DNA from: Cryomorphaceae bacterium
GTDB lineage: Bacteria; Bacteroidota; Bacteroidia; Flavobacteriales; Flavobacteriaceae
Reading direction: 5' to 3'
Assembly: GCA_018646865.1 (NCBI GenBank)
Contig: JABGTW010000026.1
Span: forward strand, 1-49,312
DNA: 49,312 nt
How positions within the stretch are numbered: position 1 is the stretch's first letter; every line of letters begins with the position of its first letter. The notes under the pieces are model-generated. The model was given only the letters and a program-made list of their open reading frames with translations, did not search any database and was not told the DNA's origin. Positions 42,126-49,312 of the stretch are shown piece after piece. A program made the translations under genes and the position numbers.

Positions 42126-42802
42126 TGAGAATAGATGTCTTGACATTATTTCCTGAGGTATTTGATAATCTTAATTCATTTTCAATAATTAAAAAGGCTA
42201 TTGACTCAAACAAAGTTCAGGTAAAAACTCATAATCTTAGAGATTATGCAGATAATTCGAGAAAAGTAGATGATTATCCTTATGGTGGATTTCCAGGAAT
42301 GGTTATTAAAATTGAACCTATAGATAAGTGTATTGAATCATTAAAAAAAGATAAAGTCTATGATGAGATAATATACCTTACTCCAGATGGTGAGTTATTG
42401 AATCAAAAAAAATCAAATTATTTTTCAACTTTAAACAATATCATAATTATTTGTGGACATTATAAAGGAATCGATCATAGAGTAAGAGAATTTCTTGTAA
42501 CTAAAGAAATATCTATTGGAGATTTTGTTGTATCAGGTGGAGAACTTCCTGCTGCCGTCTTATGTGATTCAATAATTAGACTTCTACCAGGTATAATTGG
42601 TAATGAATCATCTGCTCTTTCAGATACTTTCCAAGACGACTTATTATCTCCTCCTATATATACTAGACCTGAAACTTTTAAAGGTTTAAAAGTTCCAAAG
42701 GTTCTTTTATCAGGAAATGATAAAGAGATTCAAAAGTGGAATGATGAAAAATCTTTAGAAAGAACTAAATTACTTAGGCCAAATCTTTTTGATAATGAAT
42801 AA
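42125..42802 (+). CDS. trmD: tRNA (guanine-37-N1)-methyltransferase
   Basis: Methylates G37 next to the anticodon, preventing +1 frameshifts. The 225-aa SPOUT-class protein opens RIDVLTLFPEVFDNLNSFSI and has the DDYPYGGFPGMVIKIEPI segment near residue 50. The SAM-binding knot follows, with YLTPDGELLNQKKS, IICGHYKGIDHRV and EISIGDFVVSGGELPA (about 85-150). It is coupled to htrA and precedes rplS, the common trmD-rplS order, though rplS has its own promoter inside the end of trmD. Confidence 0.95.
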   Translation: MRIDVLTLFPEVFDNLNSFSIIKKAIDSNKVQVKTHNLRDYADNSRKVDDYPYGGFPGMVIKIEPIDKCIESLKKDKVYDEIIYLTPDGELLNQKKSNYFSTLNNIIIICGHYKGIDHRVREFLVTKEISIGDFVVSGGELPAAVLCDSIIRLLPGIIGNESSALSDTFQDDLLSPPIYTRPETFKGLKVPKVLLSGNDKEIQKWNDEKSLERTKLLRPNLFDNE

Positions 42803-42818
42803 AAAAGGTTTATTTTTG
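42789..42818 (+). promoter_or_regulatory. rplS promoter (TTG-N19-TATTTTTG)
   Basis: TTG at 42789-42791 is followed after exactly 19 bases by TATTTTTG (42811-42818), the same two-part arrangement as before rpsA. It lies at the end of trmD. With the rnpB spacing, transcription would start near 42823 and give a leader of about 37 bases before the rplS ATG at 42860. Confidence 0.65.
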
Positions 42819-42822
42819 CCCG

Positions 42823-42859
42823 TGTTTGAAATTAATCAAACCCAATAAATAAAATTTCA
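42823..42859 (+). promoter_or_regulatory. rplS leader with 5' hairpin (candidate L19 leader)
   Basis: GTTTGA (42824-42829) and TCAAAC (42836-42841) pair around AATTAA, forming a hairpin right at the predicted 5' end of the rplS transcript. I recall a described flavobacterial L19 ribosomal-protein leader motif; whether this hairpin is that motif needs a covariance-model search. It may serve in autoregulation by L19. Confidence 0.45.
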
Positions 42860-43204
42860 ATGGATTCTTTAGTAAATTTAGTTCAAGAGAAACTTATCAA
42901 TAAAAATGAATTCCCTTCATTTTCAGCTGGTGACACGTTAACTGTTACTATAGAAATTAGAGAAGGTGATAAAGTTAGACCTCAGTCTTTTAAAGGTGTT
43001 GTTATTCAAGTAAAAGGAAGAGGCCAATCTAAGACATTTACTATAAGGAAAATGTCCGGTACTGTTGGAGTTGAAAGAATTTTTCCAATTAACATGCCTG
43101 GTTTAAAGAAAATTGAAGTTAATAAGAAAGGTAAAGTAAGACAATCAAGAATTTATTACTTCAGAGAACTTAGAGGAAAGAAAGCTAGGATTAAAGAAGT
43201 ATAA
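42860..43204 (+). CDS. rplS: 50S ribosomal protein L19
   Basis: A structural protein at the 30S-50S interface. The 114-aa length is normal. The sequence shows the family segments [20 protein letters not shown] (near residue 17) and [20 protein letters not shown], then [19 protein letters not shown] and the basic end [15 protein letters not shown]. It has its own promoter with a short structured leader, and icd follows after five bases. Confidence 0.97.
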   Translation: MDSLVNLVQEKLINKNEFPSFSAGDTLTVTIEIREGDKVRPQSFKGVVIQVKGRGQSKTFTIRKMSGTVGVERIFPINMPGLKKIEVNKKGKVRQSRIYYFRELRGKKARIKEV

Positions 43205-43209
43205 ATCTT

Positions 43210-44439
43210 ATGTCAAAAATTAAAGTAGCCAATCCCATAGTAGAAATTGATGGTGATGAAATGGCTAGAATCATCTGGAAATTTATTAAAGAAAAATTAA
43301 TCCTAGATTATTTAGATTTAGATGTAATTTATTATGATTTAGGTATTGAATCAAGAGATAAAACCGATGATCAAATAACAATTGATGCAGCAAATGCTAT
43401 TAAAAAATATAATGTTGGTATCAAATGTGCTACAATAACTCCAGACGAACAAAGAGTTGATGAATTCTCACTAAGTAGAATGTATAAATCTCCCAATGGA
43501 ACTATAAGAAACATAGTAGGTGGAACAGTATTTAGAGAACCTATTATCTGTAGCTCTATACCCAGATATGTTCAGGGCTGGTCAAGACCAATTTGTATTG
43601 GTAGACATGCTTTTGGAGACCAATATAGAGCAACTGATGTTACAACTCATGGACCAGGAAAGCTTGAAATGAAATTTACACCGAAAGATGGAAGTGAACC
43701 AAAAACATGGGAAGTTTATAATTTTGAAGAAGATGGTATCGCTATGTCAATGTATAATATTGATTCATCTATTTATGGATTTGCAAGGTCATGTATGAAT
43801 ATGGCTTTAACTAAAAGATGGCCTCTTTATCTTTCCACAAAAAATACTATTCTTAAAGCATATGATGGCCGTTTTAAAGATATCTTTCAAGAAGTTTTTG
43901 AAAATGAATTCAAAGATAAATTTGAAAAAGAAAATTTAACCTACGAACACAGGCTAATTGATGATATGGTAGCATCTGCTATAAAATGGAAAGGTGGCTT
44001 TGTTTGGGCGTGTAAGAACTATGATGGAGATGTTCAATCAGACATTGTAGCTCAAGGATTTGGTTCTCTTGGATTAATGACTTCAACGCTGATAACTCCA
44101 GATGGAAAAACTCTTGAAGCAGAAGCTGCACATGGCACTGTTACTAGGCACTTTAGAAGACATCAAACAGGTGAACAAACTTCTACAAATCCAATAGCAT
44201 CAATTTTTGCTTGGACTCGTGGACTAATGCATAGAGGTAAACTCGATAATAATCAAGAACTAATTAACTTCTGTAAAACACTCGAAGAAGTTTGTGTTGA
44301 AACTGTTGAGGATGGTAAAATGACAAAAGATCTAGCTCTACTCGTCTTTAGAGATGATCTTGTAGATTCAAATTATTTAACAACACAACAGTTTTTAGAT
44401 GAGTTAAAAAAGAATCTTAATCAGAAGCTCAGCCTATAA
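43210..44439 (+). CDS. icd: NADP-dependent isocitrate dehydrogenase, eukaryote-like dimeric type
   Basis: Oxidatively decarboxylates isocitrate to 2-oxoglutarate in the TCA cycle. The 409-aa sequence opens with [20 protein letters not shown] and contains [14 protein letters not shown] and the substrate motif [19 protein letters not shown] near residue 94. The metal and NADP sites lie in [20 protein letters not shown] and [12 protein letters not shown] near 305. These features place it in the class II (eukaryote-like, NADP) group, distinct from the E. coli Icd. It lies just after rplS with a five-base gap and before murQ, also with a five-base gap. Confidence 0.95.
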   Translation: MSKIKVANPIVEIDGDEMARIIWKFIKEKLILDYLDLDVIYYDLGIESRDKTDDQITIDAANAIKKYNVGIKCATITPDEQRVDEFSLSRMYKSPNGTIRNIVGGTVFREPIICSSIPRYVQGWSRPICIGRHAFGDQYRATDVTTHGPGKLEMKFTPKDGSEPKTWEVYNFEEDGIAMSMYNIDSSIYGFARSCMNMALTKRWPLYLSTKNTILKAYDGRFKDIFQEVFENEFKDKFEKENLTYEHRLIDDMVASAIKWKGGFVWACKNYDGDVQSDIVAQGFGSLGLMTSTLITPDGKTLEAEAAHGTVTRHFRRHQTGEQTSTNPIASIFAWTRGLMHRGKLDNNQELINFCKTLEEVCVETVEDGKMTKDLALLVFRDDLVDSNYLTTQQFLDELKKNLNQKLSL

Positions 44440-44444
44440 TTATA

Positions 44445-45260
44445 ATGGAATTTATTAAGATTACAGAACAAGAATCCAATCATAAAGATTTAGAAAAAAA
44501 ATCTGTAGTTGATCTTGTTAATGCTATGCATGAAGAGGATAATAATGCACTTAAGGCTGTTCATAAAGTTCTTCCTAAGATTACTGAATTGATTAATGAA
44601 ATTAAGCCAAAAATTAAAAATGGAGGTAGATTATTCTACATTGGGGCTGGAACAAGTGGAAGACTTGGTGTTTTAGATGCTTCAGAATGTCCTCCTACTT
44701 TCGGAACACCTCCTGAAAAAATTGTTGGTTTAGTGGCTGGTGGAATTCCTGCTCTTTACAGTTCAATTGAAGTAGCTGAAGATGACTTAACTCAGGCATG
44801 GAAAGATTTATCAGAATATAACATCAATTCAAATGACTTTGTAATAGGTATAGCTGCATCTGGCACTACTCCATACGTGATTGGTGGATTAAAAGAATGT
44901 CAAAAAAATAATATTTCAACCGGCTGTATTGTTTGTAATCTAAACTCACCTTTATCAAAATATGCAGATTTTAAAGTTGAAGTAATAGTAGGTCCTGAAT
45001 TTTTAACTGGCAGCTCTAGACTTAAAGCAGGCACAGCTCAGAAGCTTATCTTAAATATGATTTCAACTATCTCTATGATTCTAGACGGTCATGTTAGAGG
45101 AAATAAAATGATTGACATGCAGATGAGTAATGCCAAATTAAATAAAAGAGCTAGAAGAATAATTATGGGAGAATTAGGAGTTGACAAAAAAGAAGCTGAC
45201 AGACTAATTGTTAAACATAAAAGTATTCGATCAGCAATAGATAATTATTTAAATGAATAA
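44445..45260 (+). CDS. murQ: N-acetylmuramic acid 6-phosphate etherase
   Basis: Cleaves MurNAc-6-phosphate to GlcNAc-6-phosphate and lactate, recycling cell wall sugars in the cytoplasm. The 271-aa SIS-domain protein has ESNHKDLEKKSVVDLVNAM near its start, GAGTSGRLGVLDASECPPTFG near residue 66, GIAASGTTPYVIGGL near 142, GPEFLTGSSRLKAGTAQKL near 184, and the C-terminal helix region. It overlaps the next small gene by eight bases. Presence of a recycling enzyme along with mltG indicates active peptidoglycan turnover. Confidence 0.94.
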   Translation: MEFIKITEQESNHKDLEKKSVVDLVNAMHEEDNNALKAVHKVLPKITELINEIKPKIKNGGRLFYIGAGTSGRLGVLDASECPPTFGTPPEKIVGLVAGGIPALYSSIEVAEDDLTQAWKDLSEYNINSNDFVIGIAASGTTPYVIGGLKECQKNNISTGCIVCNLNSPLSKYADFKVEVIVGPEFLTGSSRLKAGTAQKLILNMISTISMILDGHVRGNKMIDMQMSNAKLNKRARRIIMGELGVDKKEADRLIVKHKSIRSAIDNYLNE

Positions 45261-45480
45261 ATACTTAAAAAAAGGATTTATTCAAGTTTTCACAGGGATT
45301 TCTCTATGTTTTATAGCACCTGTTATTGTATCACAGGCCTTTAACAATCAGGATCATCCATTTTTTATCTTTGTTTTAATCATAGGCGCAATTTTACTTG
45401 TATTAGCTGTTTTTTATGGATATCGAGGAATAGTCAATATATTAAATGGAACATTAGGGCCTAAGAATAAATTAAATTGA
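45253..45480 (+). CDS. Small two-helix membrane protein (DUF6095-like)
   Basis: A 75-aa protein with two hydrophobic segments (about residues 10-28 and 37-57) separated by a short polar turn (QAFNNQDHPF). A conserved-looking end YRGIVNILNGTLGPKNK follows. I believe it belongs to DUF6095, a short flavobacterial family usually located after murQ, but I recognise this from memory of the arrangement more than from a motif. The ATG overlaps murQ by eight bases. The function is unknown; a link with cell wall recycling is suggested only by context. Confidence 0.65.
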   Translation: MNKYLKKGFIQVFTGISLCFIAPVIVSQAFNNQDHPFFIFVLIIGAILLVLAVFYGYRGIVNILNGTLGPKNKLN

Positions 45481-45482
45481 AT

Positions 45483-45490
45483 TATTTTTG
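45483..45490 (+). promoter_or_regulatory. thrS operon promoter -7 box (TATTTTTG)
   Basis: TATTTTTG follows the end of the preceding gene and ends 16 bases before the thrS ATG. With the rnpB spacing the leader would be about 12 bases, so a structured thrS operator or T-box is not possible here. No TTG at a proper -33 distance is seen. Confidence 0.4.
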
Positions 45491-45506
45491 ATTTTCAAAG
45501 TAAGAT

Positions 45507-47456
45507 ATGATAAGTATAATTTTTCCAGATAGTTCAGTTAAAAAGTTCGAAAAAGGAACTAAAGTTATTGATGTAGCTAAGAGTATTAGTGAAGGGCTTG
45601 CTAGGAAAGTAATATCAGCATCATTTAATTCAGAAACTTATGAAATGGAATCTGAGTTACATGTTGATGGGAGTATAAAATTTTACACTTGGGATGATGA
45701 TGAGGGCAAGCAAGCATTCTGGCATTCTTCAGCACATATACTAGCTCAAACAATAAAGTTTTTCTATCCAAAATCTAAATTAACAATTGGACCTTCTATT
45801 GAAAATGGTTTTTATTATGATGTTGACTTTGATGGTGATAATATTTCAGAAAATGATTTTCAAAAACTTGAAGCAAAATTTCTTGAATTTGCAAGAACTA
45901 ATAGCCAGTTTAAAATGAAATCAATATCTAAAGATGAGGCTCTTGAATTCTATAAAAAAGAAAAAAATCAATACAAAGTTGAATTAATTGAAGGGCTTGA
46001 TGATGGAACTATTACATTTTGTGATCATTCTGATTTCAGTGATTTATGTCGAGGTGGACATATTCCATCTACAGGTATTGTTAAAGCAGTAAAACTACTT
46101 AATATAGCAGGAGCATACTGGAGAGGAGATGAAAAGAATAATCAGCTTACAAGAATTTATGGTATATCTTTTCCAAAACAAAAACTTCTAACTGCATATT
46201 CTGAATTAATTGAGAAAGCTAAAGAAAGAGATCATAGAAAATTAGGTAAAGAGCTAGAGTTGTTTACATTTTCAAGTAAAGTTGGACAAGGTCTACCACT
46301 TTGGCTACCAAAAGGGACTGAATTAAGAGATCGTCTTCAAAGCTTTCTGGAAGATGCTCAAAAAAAAGCAGGTTATAAAAAAGTAATATCACCTCACATA
46401 GGATCAAAAGAATTATATGTTACATCTGGTCATTTTGAAAAATATGGAGAAGATAGCTTTCAACCAATTCATACTCCAAATGAAAATGAAATTTTCATGC
46501 TAAAACCAATGAATTGTCCTCACCATTGTGAAATTTTTAATTCGAAGCCATTAAGTTATAGAGATCTTCCCCTCAGGTTAGCTGAGTTTGGAACTGTATA
46601 TAGATACGAGCAAAGCGGAGAACTTCATGGATTAAGTAGAGTGAGAGGATTTACAGTAGATGATGCACATATTTTTTGTGCACCCGAACAAGTTGATTCA
46701 GAGTTTAAGAATACAATAGACTTAGTGCTATATGTTTTTAAATCTCTAGGATTCAGTGACTTTTATGCTCAAGTTTCACTTAGGGATCCTGATAACACTG
46801 AAAAATATATAGGATCTAAAGAAAATTGGAATATAGCTGAGCAAGCTATTTTGAATGCTGCTAAAGAAAAAGAGTTAAATTTTAAAGTTGAATACGGAGA
46901 GGCTGCTTTTTATGGTCCTAAACTTGACTTTATGGTTAAAGATGCCTTGGGAAGAAGTTGGCAATTAGGTACAATTCAAGTTGATTACAACCTGCCCGAA
47001 AGATTTGAACTTACGTATAAAGGGAATAATAATGAGGATTTAAGGCCCGTTATGCTTCATAGGGCTCCTTTTGGTAGCATGGAAAGATTTGTAGCAATTC
47101 TTCTCGAGCATACAGGTGGAGTTTTCCCATTATGGCTATCAACTATTCAAGTTGAAATTTTAATTGTTAGTGAGAACTTTAAAAATTATGGTGAAAAAGT
47201 TTTAAATATCTTAGAAAATGACGAAATTCGCGCGCACTTAGATGATAGAAATGAGACTGTTGGAAAGAAAATTAGAGAATCTGAGATAAATAAGATTCCT
47301 TTTATGATAGTTGTTGGTGAAAATGAAGTTAAAAACAACACTATCTCTATTAGAAGACATCATGGTGATGATCTAGGTGAAATGAAAATTGAAAAGTTTA
47401 TTGATATAATCAAAAAAGAAATTTCAGATTGTATCCCAAAATTTAATATTAATTAA
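45507..47456 (+). CDS. thrS: Threonyl-tRNA synthetase
   Basis: Attaches threonine to tRNA(Thr). The 649-aa protein has the N-terminal TGS domain (1-62), the SAD editing domain with [16 protein letters not shown] (near 72) and the CRGGHI cysteine motif near 184. The class II catalytic core shows motif 2 region [22 protein letters not shown] near 350 with the zinc ligand cysteine in [13 protein letters not shown], and motif 3 [17 protein letters not shown]-terminal anticodon-binding domain (about 550-645) ends it. It is first in the thrS-infC-rpmI-rplT series. Confidence 0.96.
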   Translation: MISIIFPDSSVKKFEKGTKVIDVAKSISEGLARKVISASFNSETYEMESELHVDGSIKFYTWDDDEGKQAFWHSSAHILAQTIKFFYPKSKLTIGPSIENGFYYDVDFDGDNISENDFQKLEAKFLEFARTNSQFKMKSISKDEALEFYKKEKNQYKVELIEGLDDGTITFCDHSDFSDLCRGGHIPSTGIVKAVKLLNIAGAYWRGDEKNNQLTRIYGISFPKQKLLTAYSELIEKAKERDHRKLGKELELFTFSSKVGQGLPLWLPKGTELRDRLQSFLEDAQKKAGYKKVISPHIGSKELYVTSGHFEKYGEDSFQPIHTPNENEIFMLKPMNCPHHCEIFNSKPLSYRDLPLRLAEFGTVYRYEQSGELHGLSRVRGFTVDDAHIFCAPEQVDSEFKNTIDLVLYVFKSLGFSDFYAQVSLRDPDNTEKYIGSKENWNIAEQAILNAAKEKELNFKVEYGEAAFYGPKLDFMVKDALGRSWQLGTIQVDYNLPERFELTYKGNNNEDLRPVMLHRAPFGSMERFVAILLEHTGGVFPLWLSTIQVEILIVSENFKNYGEKVLNILENDEIRAHLDDRNETVGKKIRESEINKIPFMIVVGENEVKNNTISIRRHHGDDLGEMKIEKFIDIIKKEISDCIPKFNIN

Positions 47457-47467
47457 AAATAGTTGTT

Positions 47468-48025
47468 ATAGCAATAAGAAGAAGAAGATCGAATAGGAGA
47501 TTCAGCAGAGTAATAAAAGAAGATCCTCATAAAATCAATACAAAGATAACCGCTCATGAAGTTAGACTTGTAGGTGATAACGTTGATGTAGGAGTATACT
47601 CAACAAATGAGGCCCTAAGACTTGCAAGAAATCTAGAATTAGATTTAGTTGAAATTTCTCCAAAAGCTTCTCCTCCTGTTTGTAAAATTCTAGAATATAA
47701 GAAGTTCTTATATGAGCAGAAAAAAAGGGAAAAAGCATTAAAATCAAAAGCAACAAAAATTGTTGTAAAAGAGATTAGGTTTGGACCACAAACAGATGAA
47801 CATGATTATCAGTTTAAAAAGAAACATGCGGAAAAGTTTTTAAATGAAGGTGCTAAATTAAAAGCATTTGTATTTTTTAAAGGAAGATCGATTATATTTA
47901 AAGAACAAGGTCAAATTTTGCTACTTAGATTAGCTCAAGATCTTGAAGGACTTGGAACGGTTGAGCAAATGCCACAGCTAGAAGGAAAAAGAATGATTAT
48001 GTTTATAATGCCAAAAAAGAATTAA
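47468..48025 (+). CDS. infC: Translation initiation factor IF-3, AUA start
   Basis: IF-3 binds the 30S subunit, prevents 50S joining and checks the start codon and initiator tRNA. The frame is open from 47453 (stop at 47450-47452) to TAA 48023-48025 with no ATG, GTG or TTG before the conserved N-terminal domain. The family's usual opening Met-Ala-Ile-Arg-Arg-Arg aligns to codons ATA GCA ATA AGA AGA AGA, so ATA 47468-47470 is the likely start. The 185-aa product has [60 protein letters not shown] and the C-terminal [19 protein letters not shown]. infC starts in E. coli with the rare AUU, enabling autoregulation; AUA would serve the same end. The next gene rpmI follows after 11 bases. Confidence 0.9.
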   Translation: MAIRRRRSNRRFSRVIKEDPHKINTKITAHEVRLVGDNVDVGVYSTNEALRLARNLELDLVEISPKASPPVCKILEYKKFLYEQKKREKALKSKATKIVVKEIRFGPQTDEHDYQFKKKHAEKFLNEGAKLKAFVFFKGRSIIFKEQGQILLLRLAQDLEGLGTVEQMPQLEGKRMIMFIMPKKN

Positions 48026-48036
48026 AAAAAGGAACT

Positions 48037-48234
48037 ATGCCTAAAATGAAAACAAAATCCAGTGCTAAGAAAAGGTTTAAAATAACTGGATCAGGAAAAA
48101 TTAAAAGAAAACATGCCTTTAAAAATCATATTTTGACAAAGAAGTCAAAAAAGAGAAAATTAAGGTTAACTCACTTTGGACTTGTTCATGAAAGTGATGA
48201 AAACAATATTAAAAGACAATTAAGATTAAAATAA
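48037..48234 (+). CDS. rpmI: 50S ribosomal protein L35
   Basis: A 65-aa basic ribosomal protein with the standard opening [20 protein letters not shown] and the conserved [20 protein letters not shown] segment. It sits between infC and rplT, the universal bacterial order. In many bacteria L20 represses this operon through an RNA structure near rpmI; I see no obvious structured leader in the 11 bases upstream, so any L20 site must overlap the infC end or the rpmI-rplT coding region. Confidence 0.97.
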   Translation: MPKMKTKSSAKKRFKITGSGKIKRKHAFKNHILTKKSKKRKLRLTHFGLVHESDENNIKRQLRLK

Positions 48235-48244
48235 ATTACTAGCC

Positions 48245-48589
48245 ATGCCAAGATCAGTAAACTCAGTTGCTTCCAGAGCAAGAAGAAAAAAAATAATCAA
48301 ACAAGCTAAAGGTTACTTTGGCAGAAGAAAAAATGTTTGGACAGTAGCTAAAAATGCTGTTGAAAAAGCACTTCAATACGCATACAGAGATAGAAAGACA
48401 AAGAAAAGAAACTTTAGATCTCTATGGGTTATGAGAATAAATGCTGCAGCACATGAACATGGTCTGTCTTACAATGAATTTATGTTTAAGTTAAAATCAA
48501 ACAATATCTCTCTTAATAGAAAGGTTTTAGCTGACTTGGCTATGAACAATCCAAGTGCTTTTGAGGCAATTATTAAGTCACTAAAATAA
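48245..48589 (+). CDS. rplT: 50S ribosomal protein L20
   Basis: A 114-aa protein of early 50S assembly. It opens [20 protein letters not shown], with the long basic helix [22 protein letters not shown], the [20 protein letters not shown] segment near residue 59 and the [15 protein letters not shown] end, all typical. It follows rpmI after ten bases. No hairpin terminator is visible after its stop; the next gene starts 60 bases later. Confidence 0.97.
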   Translation: MPRSVNSVASRARRKKIIKQAKGYFGRRKNVWTVAKNAVEKALQYAYRDRKTKKRNFRSLWVMRINAAAHEHGLSYNEFMFKLKSNNISLNRKVLADLAMNNPSAFEAIIKSLK

Positions 48590-48649
48590 GCTCTCCCCTC
48601 CTCTACCTCAACTTTATCTTATTTTTTAGGTCTAAAATATAAATATAGA

Positions 48650-49195
48650 TTGAAAGAAGGTGCTTTACTTAAAATCCTAAAGAATCCTGCCTCAAAGAAT
48701 GAGGGTTTTAGACTTCTAGTAGATTTATATCAAGAAAAAATCTATTGGATGATAAGAAAAATGGTACTATCACATGATTCTACAAATGATGTTCTTCAAG
48801 AAACATACATTAGGATATTTAAAGGAATAGAAAAATTTCAGGAGAAAAGTAAGCTTTCTACCTGGATTTATAGAATTGCTTACAATGAATGTATTAGATT
48901 CTTATCAAATGAATCAAAGCTTAAAAAGGTTGAGCTTGATTCAAATGATGATAACTATTCTAGAAAACTATATGCTGATGTTTATTTTGATGCAGAAAAT
49001 TTATCTCTAAAATTTCATCAAATTTTATCAGAATTAACCTTAAGGCAGAGAAATATATTTAATATGAAATATTTTGACGAACTTAAGTTTACTGAAATAT
49101 CAAAAATAACAGGCATAAATATTAACACAATTAAATCAAAATACTATTTAGTTGAAAAAAGAATTAAAAAAGAAATAAATGAGTCAGCATTATAA
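48650..49195 (+). CDS. RNA polymerase sigma factor, ECF family
   Basis: A 181-aa extracytoplasmic-function type sigma-70 factor. Region 2 is visible as LVDLYQEKIYWMIRKM, DVLQETYIRIFKGIEKFQ and KLSTWIYRIAYNECIRFL (about residues 23-85). Region 4 is LSELTLRQRNIFNMKYFDEL plus TEISKITGININTIKSKYY (about 122-170), separated by a short linker. The only suitable start is TTG 48650. The following frame overlaps it by 17 bases and may encode its membrane partner. I cannot tell which promoters it reads. Confidence 0.88.
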   Translation: MKEGALLKILKNPASKNEGFRLLVDLYQEKIYWMIRKMVLSHDSTNDVLQETYIRIFKGIEKFQEKSKLSTWIYRIAYNECIRFLSNESKLKKVELDSNDDNYSRKLYADVYFDAENLSLKFHQILSELTLRQRNIFNMKYFDELKFTEISKITGININTIKSKYYLVEKRIKKEINESAL

Positions 49196-49312
49196 AAAAC
49201 TAGGTTTTAAAACACCAGAAAACTATTTTCAAAAGTCAAAAAATCAAATTTTAGCGACTACAATTAATAATGAAAATAAAATAATTAAACAGCAGACTAA
49301 TTCATACTTTCA
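49179..49312 (+). CDS. Start of an unknown protein following the sigma factor (partial)
   Basis: An ATG at 49179 opens a frame that overlaps the sigma gene by 17 bases and continues to the right edge (44 complete codons plus two bases). The visible part starts MSQHYKKLGFKTPENYFQ, a polar stretch of the type seen in short flavobacterial proteins encoded after ECF sigma factors, where a membrane helix usually follows. Such partners often act as anti-sigma factors, but here neither membrane segment nor sigma-binding part is within the window. Confidence 0.6.
   Translation, partial: MSQHYKKLGFKTPENYFQKSKNQILATTINNENKIIKQQTNSYF

Noticed and set aside
47562-47756. Minus-strand reading frame of 64 codons
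   Set aside because: It is the antisense shadow of infC, which is strongly supported on the plus strand.
1-49312. CRISPR arrays, tRNA or rRNA genes, insertion sequences, defence or biosynthetic clusters
   Set aside because: I looked for repeat-spacer patterns, cloverleaf-sized gaps, transposases and unusual gene sets; the spacers are too short and all genes fit core functions.

Overview
The window is an ordinary, tightly packed stretch of core chromosome from a low-GC (about 30 percent by eye), streamlined member of the Bacteroidota, most likely a marine flavobacterium. The evidence is the gene families present (RprY-type response regulator, Bacteroidota-type omega protein, DUF3822 next to rsmD, a DUF6095-like protein after murQ, FabI, UMF1-type MFS, eukaryote-like NADP-isocitrate dehydrogenase), the lack of Shine-Dalgarno sequences, and promoter boxes of the Bacteroidota type TAnnTTTG. 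I see no mobile element, prophage, CRISPR array, tRNA or rRNA. Once the tau part of dnaX, the rnpB RNA and an infC gene with a rare start codon are recognised, no stretch longer than about 200 bases is without a gene.

Layout. 1-8 kb: the end of thrB, thrC, a secreted Xaa-Pro aminopeptidase, gcvT-yebC, kdsB-plsC (lipid A and phospholipid synthesis), and a small operon of an unknown anchored protein, DUF3822 and rsmD. 8-10 kb: the RNase P RNA gene (minus) and dnaX, whose full-length tau frame can only be read after slippage on a run of eleven A. 10-20.5 kb, minus strand: pyrR-pyrB-pdxH-sixA-ppk1-ppx as one operon, then rpsA, cmk and lon. 20.5-25 kb: an MFS transporter, a lipoprotein MsrB with dihydrolipoyl dehydrogenase, aroQ and a XerD-type recombinase. 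25-36 kb, minus strand: a two-component pair, then a long run coaE-fabI-recN-coaBC-omega-bamD-ligA-prmC-GNAT. 36-42 kb: ribD, a thioesterase, dnaA, mltG with a GNAT protein. 41-49 kb, plus strand: htrA-trmD-rplS-icd-murQ-DUF6095-like, then thrS-infC-rpmI-rplT and an ECF sigma factor whose partner gene runs off the window.

Functionally the region is mainly information processing (replication initiation, clamp loader, ligase, RecN repair, XerD, tRNA, rRNA and protein modification, ribosomal proteins, IF-3) mixed with cofactor, nucleotide, amino-acid and envelope synthesis. The genes use overlapping starts and stops nearly throughout, and several convergent pairs share a TTAA as both stop codons.

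I did not find an undescribed multi-gene system. The points most worth a second look are recoding in dnaX at an A11 run, the AUA start of infC, a set of TAnnTTTG boxes whose spacing can be calibrated on rnpB and which predict nearly leaderless rpsA and dnaX mRNAs, a hairpin at the predicted 5' end of the rplS mRNA, and the overlap of rnpB with the rsmD stop codon.
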